A DNA stretch of 11,550 bases, taken from positions 1 to 11,550 of the forward strand of contig JALVGO010000126.1 of NCBI GenBank assembly GCA_027029065.1, given 5' to 3'. Position 1 is the stretch's first letter; each line of letters opens with the position of its first letter. This DNA is from Sulfurovum sp. (GTDB lineage Bacteria; Campylobacterota; Campylobacteria; Campylobacterales; Sulfurovaceae). A program made the position numbers and the translations under genes. Below the pieces are notes generated by a model. That model was given only the letters and a program-made list of their open reading frames with translations. It did not search any database and had not been told where the DNA came from. This document shows, one piece after another, positions 1 through 8,502 of the stretch.

Positions 1-2
1 AA

Positions 3-116
3 TCACTGAAAGAGCACCTTCCTTTCAAACATAAAACAAAATCCAAAAGTGTAGAGATATTTTTCGAAAATACACAGGAGTTTGAAAACTTCCTTTCATT
101 CCTCAAAAATCGCTAA
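3..116 (+). CDS. parB: ParB C-terminal fragment (chromosome partitioning protein)
   Basis: An open frame runs in from the left edge and stops at TAA 114-116, giving 37 visible residues. They are lysine-rich and end in a short segment of the form SVEIFFENTQEFENFLSFLK. This alternation of hydrophobic and acidic residues followed by a helix resembles the C-terminal dimerisation domain of ParB. ParB binds parS sites near the origin and acts with ParA in chromosome segregation. The DNA-binding and CTPase parts lie outside the window. The name rests mainly on the known parA-parB-atpF' order in Campylobacterota, with the short tail as supporting evidence. The frame could begin at base 1 or 2; base 3 is the first complete codon. 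Confidence 0.7.
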   Translation, partial: SLKEHLPFKHKTKSKSVEIFFENTQEFENFLSFLKNR

Positions 117-126
117 AAATTAACCG

Positions 127-155
127 TTATCTCATTTATAAGATGGTAATATAAT
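127..155 (+). promoter_or_regulatory. Probable promoter of the atp operon
   Basis: A perfect TATAAT lies at 150-155 in the 62-base gap between parB and atpF'. The hexamer 17 bases upstream is TTATCT (127-132), a poor match to the -35 consensus. Weak -35 boxes are usual for sigma70 promoters in Campylobacterota. Transcription would start near 162, leaving a leader of about 17 bases that contains the GAGGAG ribosome-binding site at 168-173. The promoter is inferred from sequence only. Confidence 0.5.
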
Positions 156-178
156 GCGAAATTACACGAGGAGTTTTA

Positions 179-601
179 ATGCTTGACATACATTTACCGT
201 TAATGTTGTTTGTCCTGGTATTGTTCCTGACCCTTCTTGTTGTTTTAAATCGAATGCTGTTTCAACCACTGTTGAAATTCATGGACGACCGTGACCGTTC
301 CATAGCAAAAGATCTTGAAGCGGCAAAAGGGCTCAGCGGCAACAGTGATGAACTTAACGCAAAAGCGGAAGAGAACATCAGCCGGGCAAAAGCTGAAGCC
401 GCTGCGATCAGACAGAAAGCCATCGAAGAAGAGAAGGCGCTGGCAGCAAGCAAGGTTGAGACAAAACAGAGTGAGCTGGACAAAGCTTATGCCGAGTTTG
501 TAGAGAAACTTGGACAGGAGAAAGAGAGTCTCAAAAACGAGCTTCTCTCTCAGATGCCTCTTTTCAAAGAGAGCCTCAAAGCCAAATTCAGCAAGCTGTA
601 G
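179..601 (+). CDS. atpF': F-type ATP synthase subunit b' (peripheral stalk)
   Basis: This 140-residue protein has one N-terminal membrane helix (about residues 5-27) followed by the family segment LFQPLLKFMDDR. The rest is a long, charged, Ala/Glu/Lys-rich helix with coiled-coil character. It is the b' form of the stator stalk, which pairs with the b subunit encoded next door to hold F1 against the membrane motor. It has no signal peptide and enters the membrane directly, unlike AtpF. The ATG at 179 is preceded by GAGGAG at 168-173 with 5-base spacing, which fixes the start. It is the first gene of the operon. Two separate b-type genes are normal in Campylobacterota and in photosynthetic bacteria. 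Confidence 0.92.
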   Translation: MLDIHLPLMLFVLVLFLTLLVVLNRMLFQPLLKFMDDRDRSIAKDLEAAKGLSGNSDELNAKAEENISRAKAEAAAIRQKAIEEEKALAASKVETKQSELDKAYAEFVEKLGQEKESLKNELLSQMPLFKESLKAKFSKL

Positions 602-612
602 GAAGGAAAGGT

Positions 613-1161
613 ATGAAAAAAGTACTATTACTGTCTCTCATGGTTCTGCCTGCTGTGCTTCTGGCAAGCAGCGGACATGGAGAGGAAGCAAGCCGCTATT
701 TCGCCCAAACCGGTAGAGAGAGTGACTACTGGCCGAGGGTGATCAACTTTACCATCTTTGCTGCACTTCTGTGGTATCTTTTGGCAAACCCGATTAAAGG
801 GTTTTTCAAAGGAAGATCCTCCCAGATCGCTTCACAACTGAAAGAGATCGAAGAGAAACTCCAGGCGGCAAAAGATGAGAGAAAAGAGGCTCAGGCACGT
901 CTTGACGAAAGTGTAAAGAAAGCAGAGCAGATCATTGAAGATGCAAAGAAAGAGGCTGTGATCCTTGCACAAAAGATTGCTGAGGCAAATGCTCAGGAGC
1001 TTGAAGTAATGGAGAAGCAGTTCAATGAAAAGATTGCACTTGAAGAGCGTAAAGCATCAAGAGAAGCGATCGATGAAGTGCTGAGTGAAAATATCACAGC
1101 AGATGATATCATGCTTGAAGAGAGCAAAATCGTCGATATTATCTCGAGAAAGGTGGCATAA
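613..1161 (+). CDS. atpF: F-type ATP synthase subunit b (peripheral stalk)
   Basis: This 182-residue b subunit forms the second half of the stator stalk with b'. Residues 1-18 look like a cleavable signal peptide: MKK, then a Leu/Val-rich core ending LLA before SSG. A polar stretch follows, then the true membrane helix at about 43-59, and then GFFKGR and a long charged coiled coil (about 65-170). The leader before the membrane anchor is a Campylobacterota trait and is absent from the E. coli b subunit. The gene starts 11 bases after atpF', with a purine-rich GGAAGGAAAGG just upstream. Its TAA stop (1159-1161) abuts the next ATG, which suggests translational coupling to atpH. Confidence 0.94.
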   Translation: MKKVLLLSLMVLPAVLLASSGHGEEASRYFAQTGRESDYWPRVINFTIFAALLWYLLANPIKGFFKGRSSQIASQLKEIEEKLQAAKDERKEAQARLDESVKKAEQIIEDAKKEAVILAQKIAEANAQELEVMEKQFNEKIALEERKASREAIDEVLSENITADDIMLEESKIVDIISRKVA

Positions 1162-1689
1162 ATGGAAGAGCTAATCGCTAAACGTTATGCAACGGCACTC
1201 TCCTCTGCAAGCAAAGATGTTGCTTCTGCAGCATCGGTGCTGAATGTACTGACAGATGCAATCGCTTCAGAAGAGATTGCAACAGTGCTGACATCTCCAA
1301 TCATTCCCGCTGAGAAGAAAACAGAGATGATTCTTGCAGCACTGGGCAGTGAAGCAGAGAGCAATCTTGTCAATTTCATCAAAATACTGGGTGAGAACAA
1401 ACGTCTGGATCTGATCCCGGCGATCTCCAGAGTACTCAATGCGGAGCTTCAGAAAGCTTCCAACAAGTATGAAGGTGTTCTCAGAAGCAGCAAGAAACTC
1501 GACAAAGACGAGTTGAAGAAGCTTGAAGATACACTTGGAAAATACACAGGTGCATCGATCACCCTCAAGCAGGAGAAAAGCGATCTTGACGGACTGCGTG
1601 TTTCAGTGGATGATTTAGGAATAGAGGTTAACTTCTCCAAGCAGAGAGTTAAAGAACAGCTCATTGATTTCATCAAGAAGTCTTTGTAG
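1162..1689 (+). CDS. atpH: F-type ATP synthase subunit delta
   Basis: This 175-residue protein is of normal length for the delta (OSCP) subunit, which caps the top of F1 and joins it to the b/b' stalk. It opens with the family's typical IAKRYATAL helix. An all-helical N-terminal domain follows (about 1-105, including NLVNFIKILGENKRLDLIP at 69-87), then a C-terminal alpha/beta part ending in KEQLIDFIKKSL. The ATG follows the atpF stop with no gap, so it is probably translated by coupling. No residue loss or frameshift is seen. Confidence 0.94.
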   Translation: MEELIAKRYATALSSASKDVASAASVLNVLTDAIASEEIATVLTSPIIPAEKKTEMILAALGSEAESNLVNFIKILGENKRLDLIPAISRVLNAELQKASNKYEGVLRSSKKLDKDELKKLEDTLGKYTGASITLKQEKSDLDGLRVSVDDLGIEVNFSKQRVKEQLIDFIKKSL

Positions 1690-1713
1690 TTATCTAACAG
1701 TAAAGGAGTATCA

Positions 1714-3228
1714 GTGGCAGTAAAATTGCAAGCAGATGAGATAAGTTCGATCATCAAAGAGAGAATCGAGAACTTCGAGATTGATGTTGACATCAATGAG
1801 GTAGGAAAAGTAGTAGGTATTGCAGACGGTATTTCAACTGTCTACGGACTAAATAATGTCATGGCCGGAGAGGTTGTTGAGTTTGAAAACGGTGCAAGAG
1901 GACTTGTACTGAACCTTGAAGAGGCAAATGTCGGTGTTGTTGTACTCGGAAGCAGTGCAGGTATCAAAGAGGGAATGAGTGTCAAGAGACTCGGCGAACT
2001 CCTTAAAACACCGGTAGGTGACGGTCTGATGGGAAGAGTTGTCAACCCTCTTGGTGAGCCGCTTGACGGAAAAGGTGCGGTAGAAGCAACTGAACACAGA
2101 TTCATTGAAGAGAAGGCACCAGGCATCATGGCACGTAAATCTGTCCATGAGCCGCTTCAGACAGGGATCAAAGCGATCGATGCACTGGTTCCGGTTGGAC
2201 GTGGACAGAGAGAGCTTATCATTGGTGACAGACAGACCGGTAAAACAACACTGGCGATCGATACGATCATCAACCAAAAAGGCCAGGATGTTGTCTGTAT
2301 CTATGTTGCAATCGGCCAGAAACAATCTACTGTTGCAGCAACAGTGAAAAAACTTGAAGAGCACGGTGCTATGGATTACACAATCGTTGTGAATGCGGGT
2401 GCTGCTGACTCTTCTGCACTCCAGTTCCTCGCACCATACGCAGGTGTAACTATGGCTGAGTACTTCAGAGATAACGGAAGACACGCAGTTATCTTCTATG
2501 ATGATCTCTCCAAACATGCGGTAGCCTACCGTGAAATGTCACTGATCCTCAGACGTCCTCCGGGTCGTGAAGCGTATCCTGGTGATGTTTTCTATCTACA
2601 CTCAAGACTGCTTGAGCGTGCAGCGAAACTGAATGATGATCTTGGTGCAGGTTCTATTACTGCATTCCCTATCATTGAAACACAGGCGGGTGATGTTGCG
2701 GCATACATTCCAACCAACGTTATCTCCATTACTGACGGTCAGATCTTCCTTGAGACAGACCTCTTCAACTCAGGTATCAGACCTGCGATCAATGTCGGTC
2801 TTTCTGTATCACGTGTCGGTGGTGCTGCACAGATCAAAGCGACCAAGCAGGTTTCCGGTACACTGAGACTTGACCTTGCATCTTTCCGTGAACTGCAGGC
2901 ATTTGCACAGTTCGCATCTGATCTTGACGATCACACAAGAGCACAGCTTGAGCGTGGGCAGAGAATGGTTGAAGTACTGAAGCAGGGACCATACTCTCCG
3001 GTACCTATTGAAAAGCAGGTTGTGATTATTTTCGCAGGTGCCAACGGATACCTTGATGATATTCCGGCATCTTCAGTAGTGAAGTTCGAAGCGGAACTGA
3101 TGCCGTTTATGGAAGCAAAATACATGAATGTACTCGATGCGATCAGAAATGACAAAAAGATCACAGACGAGACTGAAGCTGAGTTGAGAAAAGCGATCGA
3201 AGATTTCAAAGCTTCTTTTGCAGCATAA
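1714..3228 (+). CDS. atpA: F-type ATP synthase subunit alpha
   Basis: This 504-residue protein is the non-catalytic nucleotide-binding subunit of F1; three copies alternate with three beta subunits. An N-terminal beta-barrel (about 25-95) precedes the Walker A motif GDRQTGKT at 171-178. A Walker B strand follows around AVIFYDD at 258-264, and then the alpha/beta signature [10 protein letters not shown] at 357-366. The arginine finger that reaches into the beta catalytic site is the next residue, R367. The start is GTG at 1714, supported by AAAGGAG at 1702-1708 with 5-base spacing and by the family-typical N-terminus [14 protein letters not shown]. All expected motifs are present, so the protein should be functional. 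Confidence 0.98.
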   Translation: MAVKLQADEISSIIKERIENFEIDVDINEVGKVVGIADGISTVYGLNNVMAGEVVEFENGARGLVLNLEEANVGVVVLGSSAGIKEGMSVKRLGELLKTPVGDGLMGRVVNPLGEPLDGKGAVEATEHRFIEEKAPGIMARKSVHEPLQTGIKAIDALVPVGRGQRELIIGDRQTGKTTLAIDTIINQKGQDVVCIYVAIGQKQSTVAATVKKLEEHGAMDYTIVVNAGAADSSALQFLAPYAGVTMAEYFRDNGRHAVIFYDDLSKHAVAYREMSLILRRPPGREAYPGDVFYLHSRLLERAAKLNDDLGAGSITAFPIIETQAGDVAAYIPTNVISITDGQIFLETDLFNSGIRPAINVGLSVSRVGGAAQIKATKQVSGTLRLDLASFRELQAFAQFASDLDDHTRAQLERGQRMVEVLKQGPYSPVPIEKQVVIIFAGANGYLDDIPASSVVKFEAELMPFMEAKYMNVLDAIRNDKKITDETEAELRKAIEDFKASFAA

Positions 3229-3240
3229 GAAAGGCTGAAC

Positions 3241-5543
<2,303 letters not shown>

Positions 5544-5574
5544 GCTTAGTTCTTGTCTTTAGTAAAGGATATTT

Positions 5575-5961
5575 ATGGAACTAATGAAGCTTGAAATCGT
5601 CACACCAAACGGTGTGATCTTTGATGATGAAGTACGTCAGATAACGCTTCCGGGATCGGAAGGGGAGTTTGGTGTGCTTCCAAAGCATGCTACGCTTGTT
5701 TCACTGCTTGAAACCGGTGTCATTGAGATCATCAAAGCTGATGGGAAAACAGTGGCTGTCGCCATCAATTCCGGCTATGTCAAAGTGGATGAGGAGAAGA
5801 CGACATGTATCGTTGACGGTGCAGTTGCACTCTCCGGTGATGACACTGATTTGGCAAAAGCCCTGAACGAAGCGAAAGAGCTTTTGAAAAAAGCAGAGTC
5901 TTCGAACACGGTAATTGCCGCAGCAGTAAGCAAAGTCGAGAATATAGGGAAATCTCTCTAA
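5575..5961 (+). CDS. atpC: F-type ATP synthase subunit epsilon
   Basis: This 128-residue epsilon subunit binds gamma at the foot of the rotor, couples F1 to the c-ring and can restrain ATP hydrolysis. The N-terminal beta-sandwich (about 1-88) contains LEIVTPNGVIFDDEV and the family core GSEGEFGVLPKHA. The last 40 or so residues form the Ala/Lys-rich two-helix C-terminal domain. The ATG at 5575 is chosen over the in-frame ATG at 5584 because TAAAGGA at 5563-5569 is 5 bases from the first and too far from the second. It closes the ATP synthase block, and the next gene begins 1 base after its stop. Confidence 0.95.
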   Translation: MELMKLEIVTPNGVIFDDEVRQITLPGSEGEFGVLPKHATLVSLLETGVIEIIKADGKTVAVAINSGYVKVDEEKTTCIVDGAVALSGDDTDLAKALNEAKELLKKAESSNTVIAAAVSKVENIGKSL

Positions 5962-5962
5962 A

Positions 5963-6532
5963 TTGGGCTCTCTTCTTGATTATTTCATGGGCAGCAGTGC
6001 GATCACGATTTTCGTACTGCTCGTGCTCTCTCTTTACTTCATCGCTACTTTTTGGATATTCCTCGATCGATACTACATTCTCAAAAAACGCATAATCTCT
6101 GAAGCACGTTCACTGAAAGCACTCTACACAGGTCAGTCAAAATCAGTGTCAAGCAGTTCACTTATTTTTACTTATCTCTCAAGAGTGAGCAAGCCCAACA
6201 AAGCCATACTTGAGGCGGCAACATCCGATGCGATCAGGGTATCGACAAAAGGGCTTACCTGGCTTTCGATCATTGCATCTACCTCTCCCTTTATAGGTTT
6301 GTTCGGTACTGTGATCGGCATCCTTGAAACCTTTTCAAAACTTGGTGCGCAGTCATCGGCTTCTTTGGGAGTTGTCGCTCCTGCGATATCCGAAGCTTTG
6401 ATCGCAACAGCAGCGGGGATCGCTGTTGCCATCTTTGCCTACAGTTTTCACCTGATACTCAAGCGCAAGGCGTATGAACTCTCCTCTCTTTTGACATCAC
6501 AGTCTGAAGTGATATTGTCACAGGAGGGGTAG
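5963..6532 (+). CDS. tolQ: TolQ/ExbB-family proton channel subunit
   Basis: This 189-residue protein of the MotA/TolQ/ExbB family forms the stator pentamer of an inner-membrane motor that converts proton-motive force into movement. It has three membrane helices at about 13-34, 98-120 and 140-165. The family-typical TSPFIGLFGTVIGILETF is in the second, and ISEALIATAAGIAVAI in the third. The start is an unusual TTG at 5963, 1 base after atpC. AGGGA at 5946-5950 is rather far upstream (12 bases), so translation may depend on coupling to atpC. An in-frame ATG at 5987 has no ribosome-binding site and would shorten the protein to just before the first helix. The linked tolB and pal favour TolQ over ExbB, but sequence alone does not separate them. 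Confidence 0.88.
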   Translation: MGSLLDYFMGSSAITIFVLLVLSLYFIATFWIFLDRYYILKKRIISEARSLKALYTGQSKSVSSSSLIFTYLSRVSKPNKAILEAATSDAIRVSTKGLTWLSIIASTSPFIGLFGTVIGILETFSKLGAQSSASLGVVAPAISEALIATAAGIAVAIFAYSFHLILKRKAYELSSLLTSQSEVILSQEG

Positions 6533-6534
6533 TG

Positions 6535-6921
6535 ATGTTCTCCTGGGATGACAATCCGGATCTGAACATTACACCGCTTGTGGATGTCATGCTTGTGCTG
6601 ATGGCTATTTTGATGATCACAGCACCGACTATCACCTTTCAGGAACAGATCGACCTGCCACAGGGGTCAAAAACAGTCAAAGTAACAAAGCCCAAAATAC
6701 TGACCATACGTATGGATAAAGATCAGAAGATCTATCTGAATAAAGACATCTATACACTGGCGACATTTGCAGATGATTTTGTCAACCGTGCTGCAAGCCT
6801 TGACAAGAGCAGAGAGGTCTATATCCGCGCAGACGAGCGTTTGCAGTACAAGGATGTAATGTACCTGCTCAAGAGTGTCAAAGCTGCAGGTTTTCAGAAG
6901 GTTTCCCTCATAACATTATGA
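6535..6921 (+). CDS. tolR: TolR/ExbD-family motor subunit
   Basis: This 128-residue protein has a short cytoplasmic N-terminus, one membrane helix (about 14-32) and a periplasmic domain. The helix carries the ITPLVDVMLVLMAILMIT signature, whose aspartate (D17) is the proton-carrying residue of the family. It would sit in the pore of the TolQ pentamer. The ATG at 6535 is preferred: AGGAGG at 6522-6527 is 7 bases upstream. A GTG at 6532, overlapping the last base of the tolQ stop, would add one residue and has only 4-base spacing. The stop codon overlaps the start of the next gene (ATGA). Confidence 0.9.
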   Translation: MFSWDDNPDLNITPLVDVMLVLMAILMITAPTITFQEQIDLPQGSKTVKVTKPKILTIRMDKDQKIYLNKDIYTLATFADDFVNRAASLDKSREVYIRADERLQYKDVMYLLKSVKAAGFQKVSLITL

Positions 6922-7712
6922 CTCAAAATATACTGCGTATTGTCTGGGGGATTGTTGCTGCAGGTATCTATCTGATCATTGTCGGACTTCTTGTATTTTA
7001 CTTTAACCACCGTACAGAGGATAAGAAAAAACATTATGTGAAGAAAGATGAACACCGTATTCAGGTTGCCATTGCCTCATCTGTACAGCCCCAAAAAACA
7101 CTCCCTGTTATAAAAAAGAAAAAACCGAAACAGAAAACAAAACCGCTGCCAAAACCTAAAAAGAGCGTACCTAAAAAAGCCAAAACGGTCAAGAAGAAGG
7201 TTATCAAAGAGAAGATTGTCAAGAAAAAGGTTAAAAAAAGAGACCGTAATATCACGAAACCAAAAAAACGCCCAACCGATCTTTTTGCAAATGTGAAGAC
7301 AAAAAAGAAAAAACCGTTGATACATGTTACAGACAAGCCTGTACATACTGTATCGAAAAAGAAGCTTTTTGAAATGGTGGATGCCAAACCTTCGAAGTCC
7401 AAGAAGCCTTCACACTCTCTCAAGCAGCAGAAGCAGTTTGACAGCGGTGTTGAGGACAACTACCTTGCAAAAGTACAGGAGATGCTTGAGGGATGGCCTG
7501 CACAAAGCGATTTTGCGGGAGAAAAGGTCAAAGTGTATCTAAAAATAGATCCGACAGGGCATTTTGAGTTTGAGATCAAACGAAAATCCCGCAATCCTGA
7601 GTTCAATCGTGCTCTTACAGCGTATCTTCAACAGCTTCAGGAGTTTGGCTTTGGACCGCACAAAGGAAGCAGAACCTATCTTTTCGAAGCAGAGTTTATA
7701 GCCAAAGATTAG
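6918..7712 (+). CDS. tolA: TolA/TonB-like periplasm-spanning protein
   Basis: This 264-residue protein probably transmits force from the TolQ-TolR motor to the outer membrane. A membrane anchor lies at about 5-29. A strongly basic, Lys/Pro-rich spacer occupies about 60-133, with runs such as VKKKVIKEKIVKKKVKKR. A folded C-terminal domain spans about 178-262 and contains KVKVYLKIDPTGHFEFEI and a final strand, as in TonB/TolA C-terminal domains. The ATG overlaps the tolR stop by 4 bases (ATGA), so translation is probably coupled. The link to tolB-pal supports a TolA role. The Lys/Pro spacer resembles TonB more than the Ala-rich helix of E. coli TolA, so the symbol is a context call. Confidence 0.82.
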   Translation: MTQNILRIVWGIVAAGIYLIIVGLLVFYFNHRTEDKKKHYVKKDEHRIQVAIASSVQPQKTLPVIKKKKPKQKTKPLPKPKKSVPKKAKTVKKKVIKEKIVKKKVKKRDRNITKPKKRPTDLFANVKTKKKKPLIHVTDKPVHTVSKKKLFEMVDAKPSKSKKPSHSLKQQKQFDSGVEDNYLAKVQEMLEGWPAQSDFAGEKVKVYLKIDPTGHFEFEIKRKSRNPEFNRALTAYLQQLQEFGFGPHKGSRTYLFEAEFIAKD

Positions 7713-8336
7713 TCTTTATAAAACATTGCTGACATATAACCAACAACAGAGTGTTGGTCGTGGCTGTAGTCCGCACTGGTACGATAGTCAAGCAGTGTAC
7801 TGTGAAGATGGAGTATTTTGGCAGCCCATACAGTTAAGCCACACGCTTCGCATTTTGAGAGCATATTGTAGTTCAGGTCACGAACACCGATAAGACATTG
7901 TTTGTCAAGTTGATTGGCCTGTTTTTGTGGATAGTAGTAGCTAAGATCCGAGCTTACAACAAGTAGATTATCCGGATTCTCAAGCAGGGCAACCATAAGG
8001 TCGGAGAGAGATTTCACTTGAACATCTCCATAGACAAGTTCAATAACCGGGGTTTTTGGAAAGTAGTGTGCCAAGAAAGGCATCTGTACCTCTGTAGAGT
8101 GTTCTTTTGTGTGAACTTCCGACATAAAACCGATATTGAATCGTTTTGCAAGCGCAAAAAGGTAGGCGCTGTCAATTGTGATATCTTTACATGGGGTTTG
8201 AAAAGATTCAAAGAAACTGCCGCTTATCCCCTTAAAGTAAATCTTGTGGCTTGAACTTCCTGATCGTCTTTTTGAGACGGATATATGATGCCGGGTAAAA
8301 CGTACCGGCTACTGCCATTTTACGTATATGCTGCAT
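7709..8336 (-). pseudogene. Broken MEMO1-family gene (AmmeMemoRadiSam system protein B type)
   Basis: Two pieces of one MEMO-family protein lie in different minus-strand frames. The N-terminal piece (8336 down to a TAA at 8232-8234, 34 codons) has a good ribosome-binding site, AAAGGA, at 8343-8348 with 6-base spacing. It contains the family start MAVAGTFYPASYIRLKK. The C-terminal piece has no stop from about 8308 down to the TAA at 7709-7711. It becomes family-like from about 8257, with SSHKIYFKGIS, then EHSTEVQMPFLAHYFP, IELVYGD, CEACG and SVVGYMSA. Intact members carry roughly 50 more residues between these blocks, including PHAGY with a metal-site-like histidine. That stretch is absent, so an out-of-frame deletion near 8245-8262 is inferred. 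SDLS is followed by Y where family members usually have H. An internal ATG at 8125 could yield a 138-residue remnant, but nothing supports its function. The last 2 bases of its stop overlap the tolA stop. Confidence 0.85.
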
Positions 8337-8385
8337 GTCAGATCCTTTCCACTATTTTATCACAATTTGTGTGTATGATTTGTAA

Positions 8386-8455
8386 TATCAGGGTATGCGT
8401 GCAGCAGTATCAGGAATTGATATTTATTAATGAAGATTTTAACTCCTCCCTGATA
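8386..8455. repeat. TATCAGG motif repeated around the tolB promoter
   Basis: The gap between the MEMO remnant and tolB holds TATCAGGG at 8386-8393, TATCAGGA at 8408-8415 (22 bases further on, about two helical turns), and the inverted copy CCCTGATA at 8448-8455. The inverted copy overlaps the extended -10 box of the tolB promoter. This could be an operator for an unidentified regulator or chance in a short AT-rich stretch. The intergenic region 8337-8502 contains nothing else I recognise apart from the promoter and ribosome-binding sites. Confidence 0.3.
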
Positions 8456-8459
8456 CAAT
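8451..8459 (+). promoter_or_regulatory. Probable tolB promoter (extended -10)
   Basis: TGATACAAT at 8451-8459 matches an extended -10 element, with TACAAT agreeing with TATAAT at 5 of 6 positions. The -35 region (TGAAGA at 8431-8436, 17-base spacer) is weak, as is common in this phylum and tolerable with the TG extension. Transcription would start near 8466 and leave a leader of about 37 bases before the GTG of tolB. It makes sense because the opposing MEMO remnant separates tolB from tolA. Confidence 0.45.
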
Positions 8460-8490
8460 GCATGATAAAAACCGTAGTGAACCTATATTG

Positions 8491-8496
8491 AAAGGA
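8491..8496 (+). promoter_or_regulatory. Ribosome-binding site that sets the tolB GTG start
   Basis: AAAGGA lies 6 bases before the GTG at 8503. The protein from this GTG begins directly with a signal peptide. The in-frame ATG at 8458 would add 15 charged residues before it and overlaps the predicted -10 box, so the GTG is preferred. Confidence 0.75.
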
Positions 8497-8502
8497 TGTT
8501 AT

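Noticed and set aside
1849..2517. 222-codon minus-strand open frame inside atpA
   Set aside because: The opposite strand encodes a perfectly conserved ATP synthase alpha. The antisense product is Cys/Ser-rich with no recognisable domain, as expected for a shadow frame.
5544..5574. Possible hairpin (CTTTAGTAAAG) between atpD and atpC as a terminator
   Set aside because: The stem is only 4-5 AT-rich base pairs with no T-run after it, and it overlaps the atpC ribosome-binding site. A terminator inside the F1 operon is unlikely.
7110..7320. AAAAA-rich repetitive stretch in the tolA-like gene as a possible DNA repeat array
   Set aside because: It is explained by lysine codons in the basic spacer of a TonB/TolA protein; there is no fixed repeat unit.
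8018..8254. Plus-strand 78-codon open frame in the tolA-tolB gap
   Set aside because: It is antisense to the recognisable MEMO remnant and has no family resemblance or ribosome-binding site.
8343..8420. Minus-strand promoter for the MEMO gene (TAAAAT at 8354-8359)
   Set aside because: The start site it predicts would fall within the ribosome-binding site, and no -35 box is seen at 17 bases, so support is too thin to list as a feature.
8458..8502. Upstream in-frame ATG for tolB at 8458
   Set aside because: It overlaps the predicted -10 box, lacks a ribosome-binding site and puts charged residues before the signal peptide. The GTG at 8503 has AAAGGA at the right distance.
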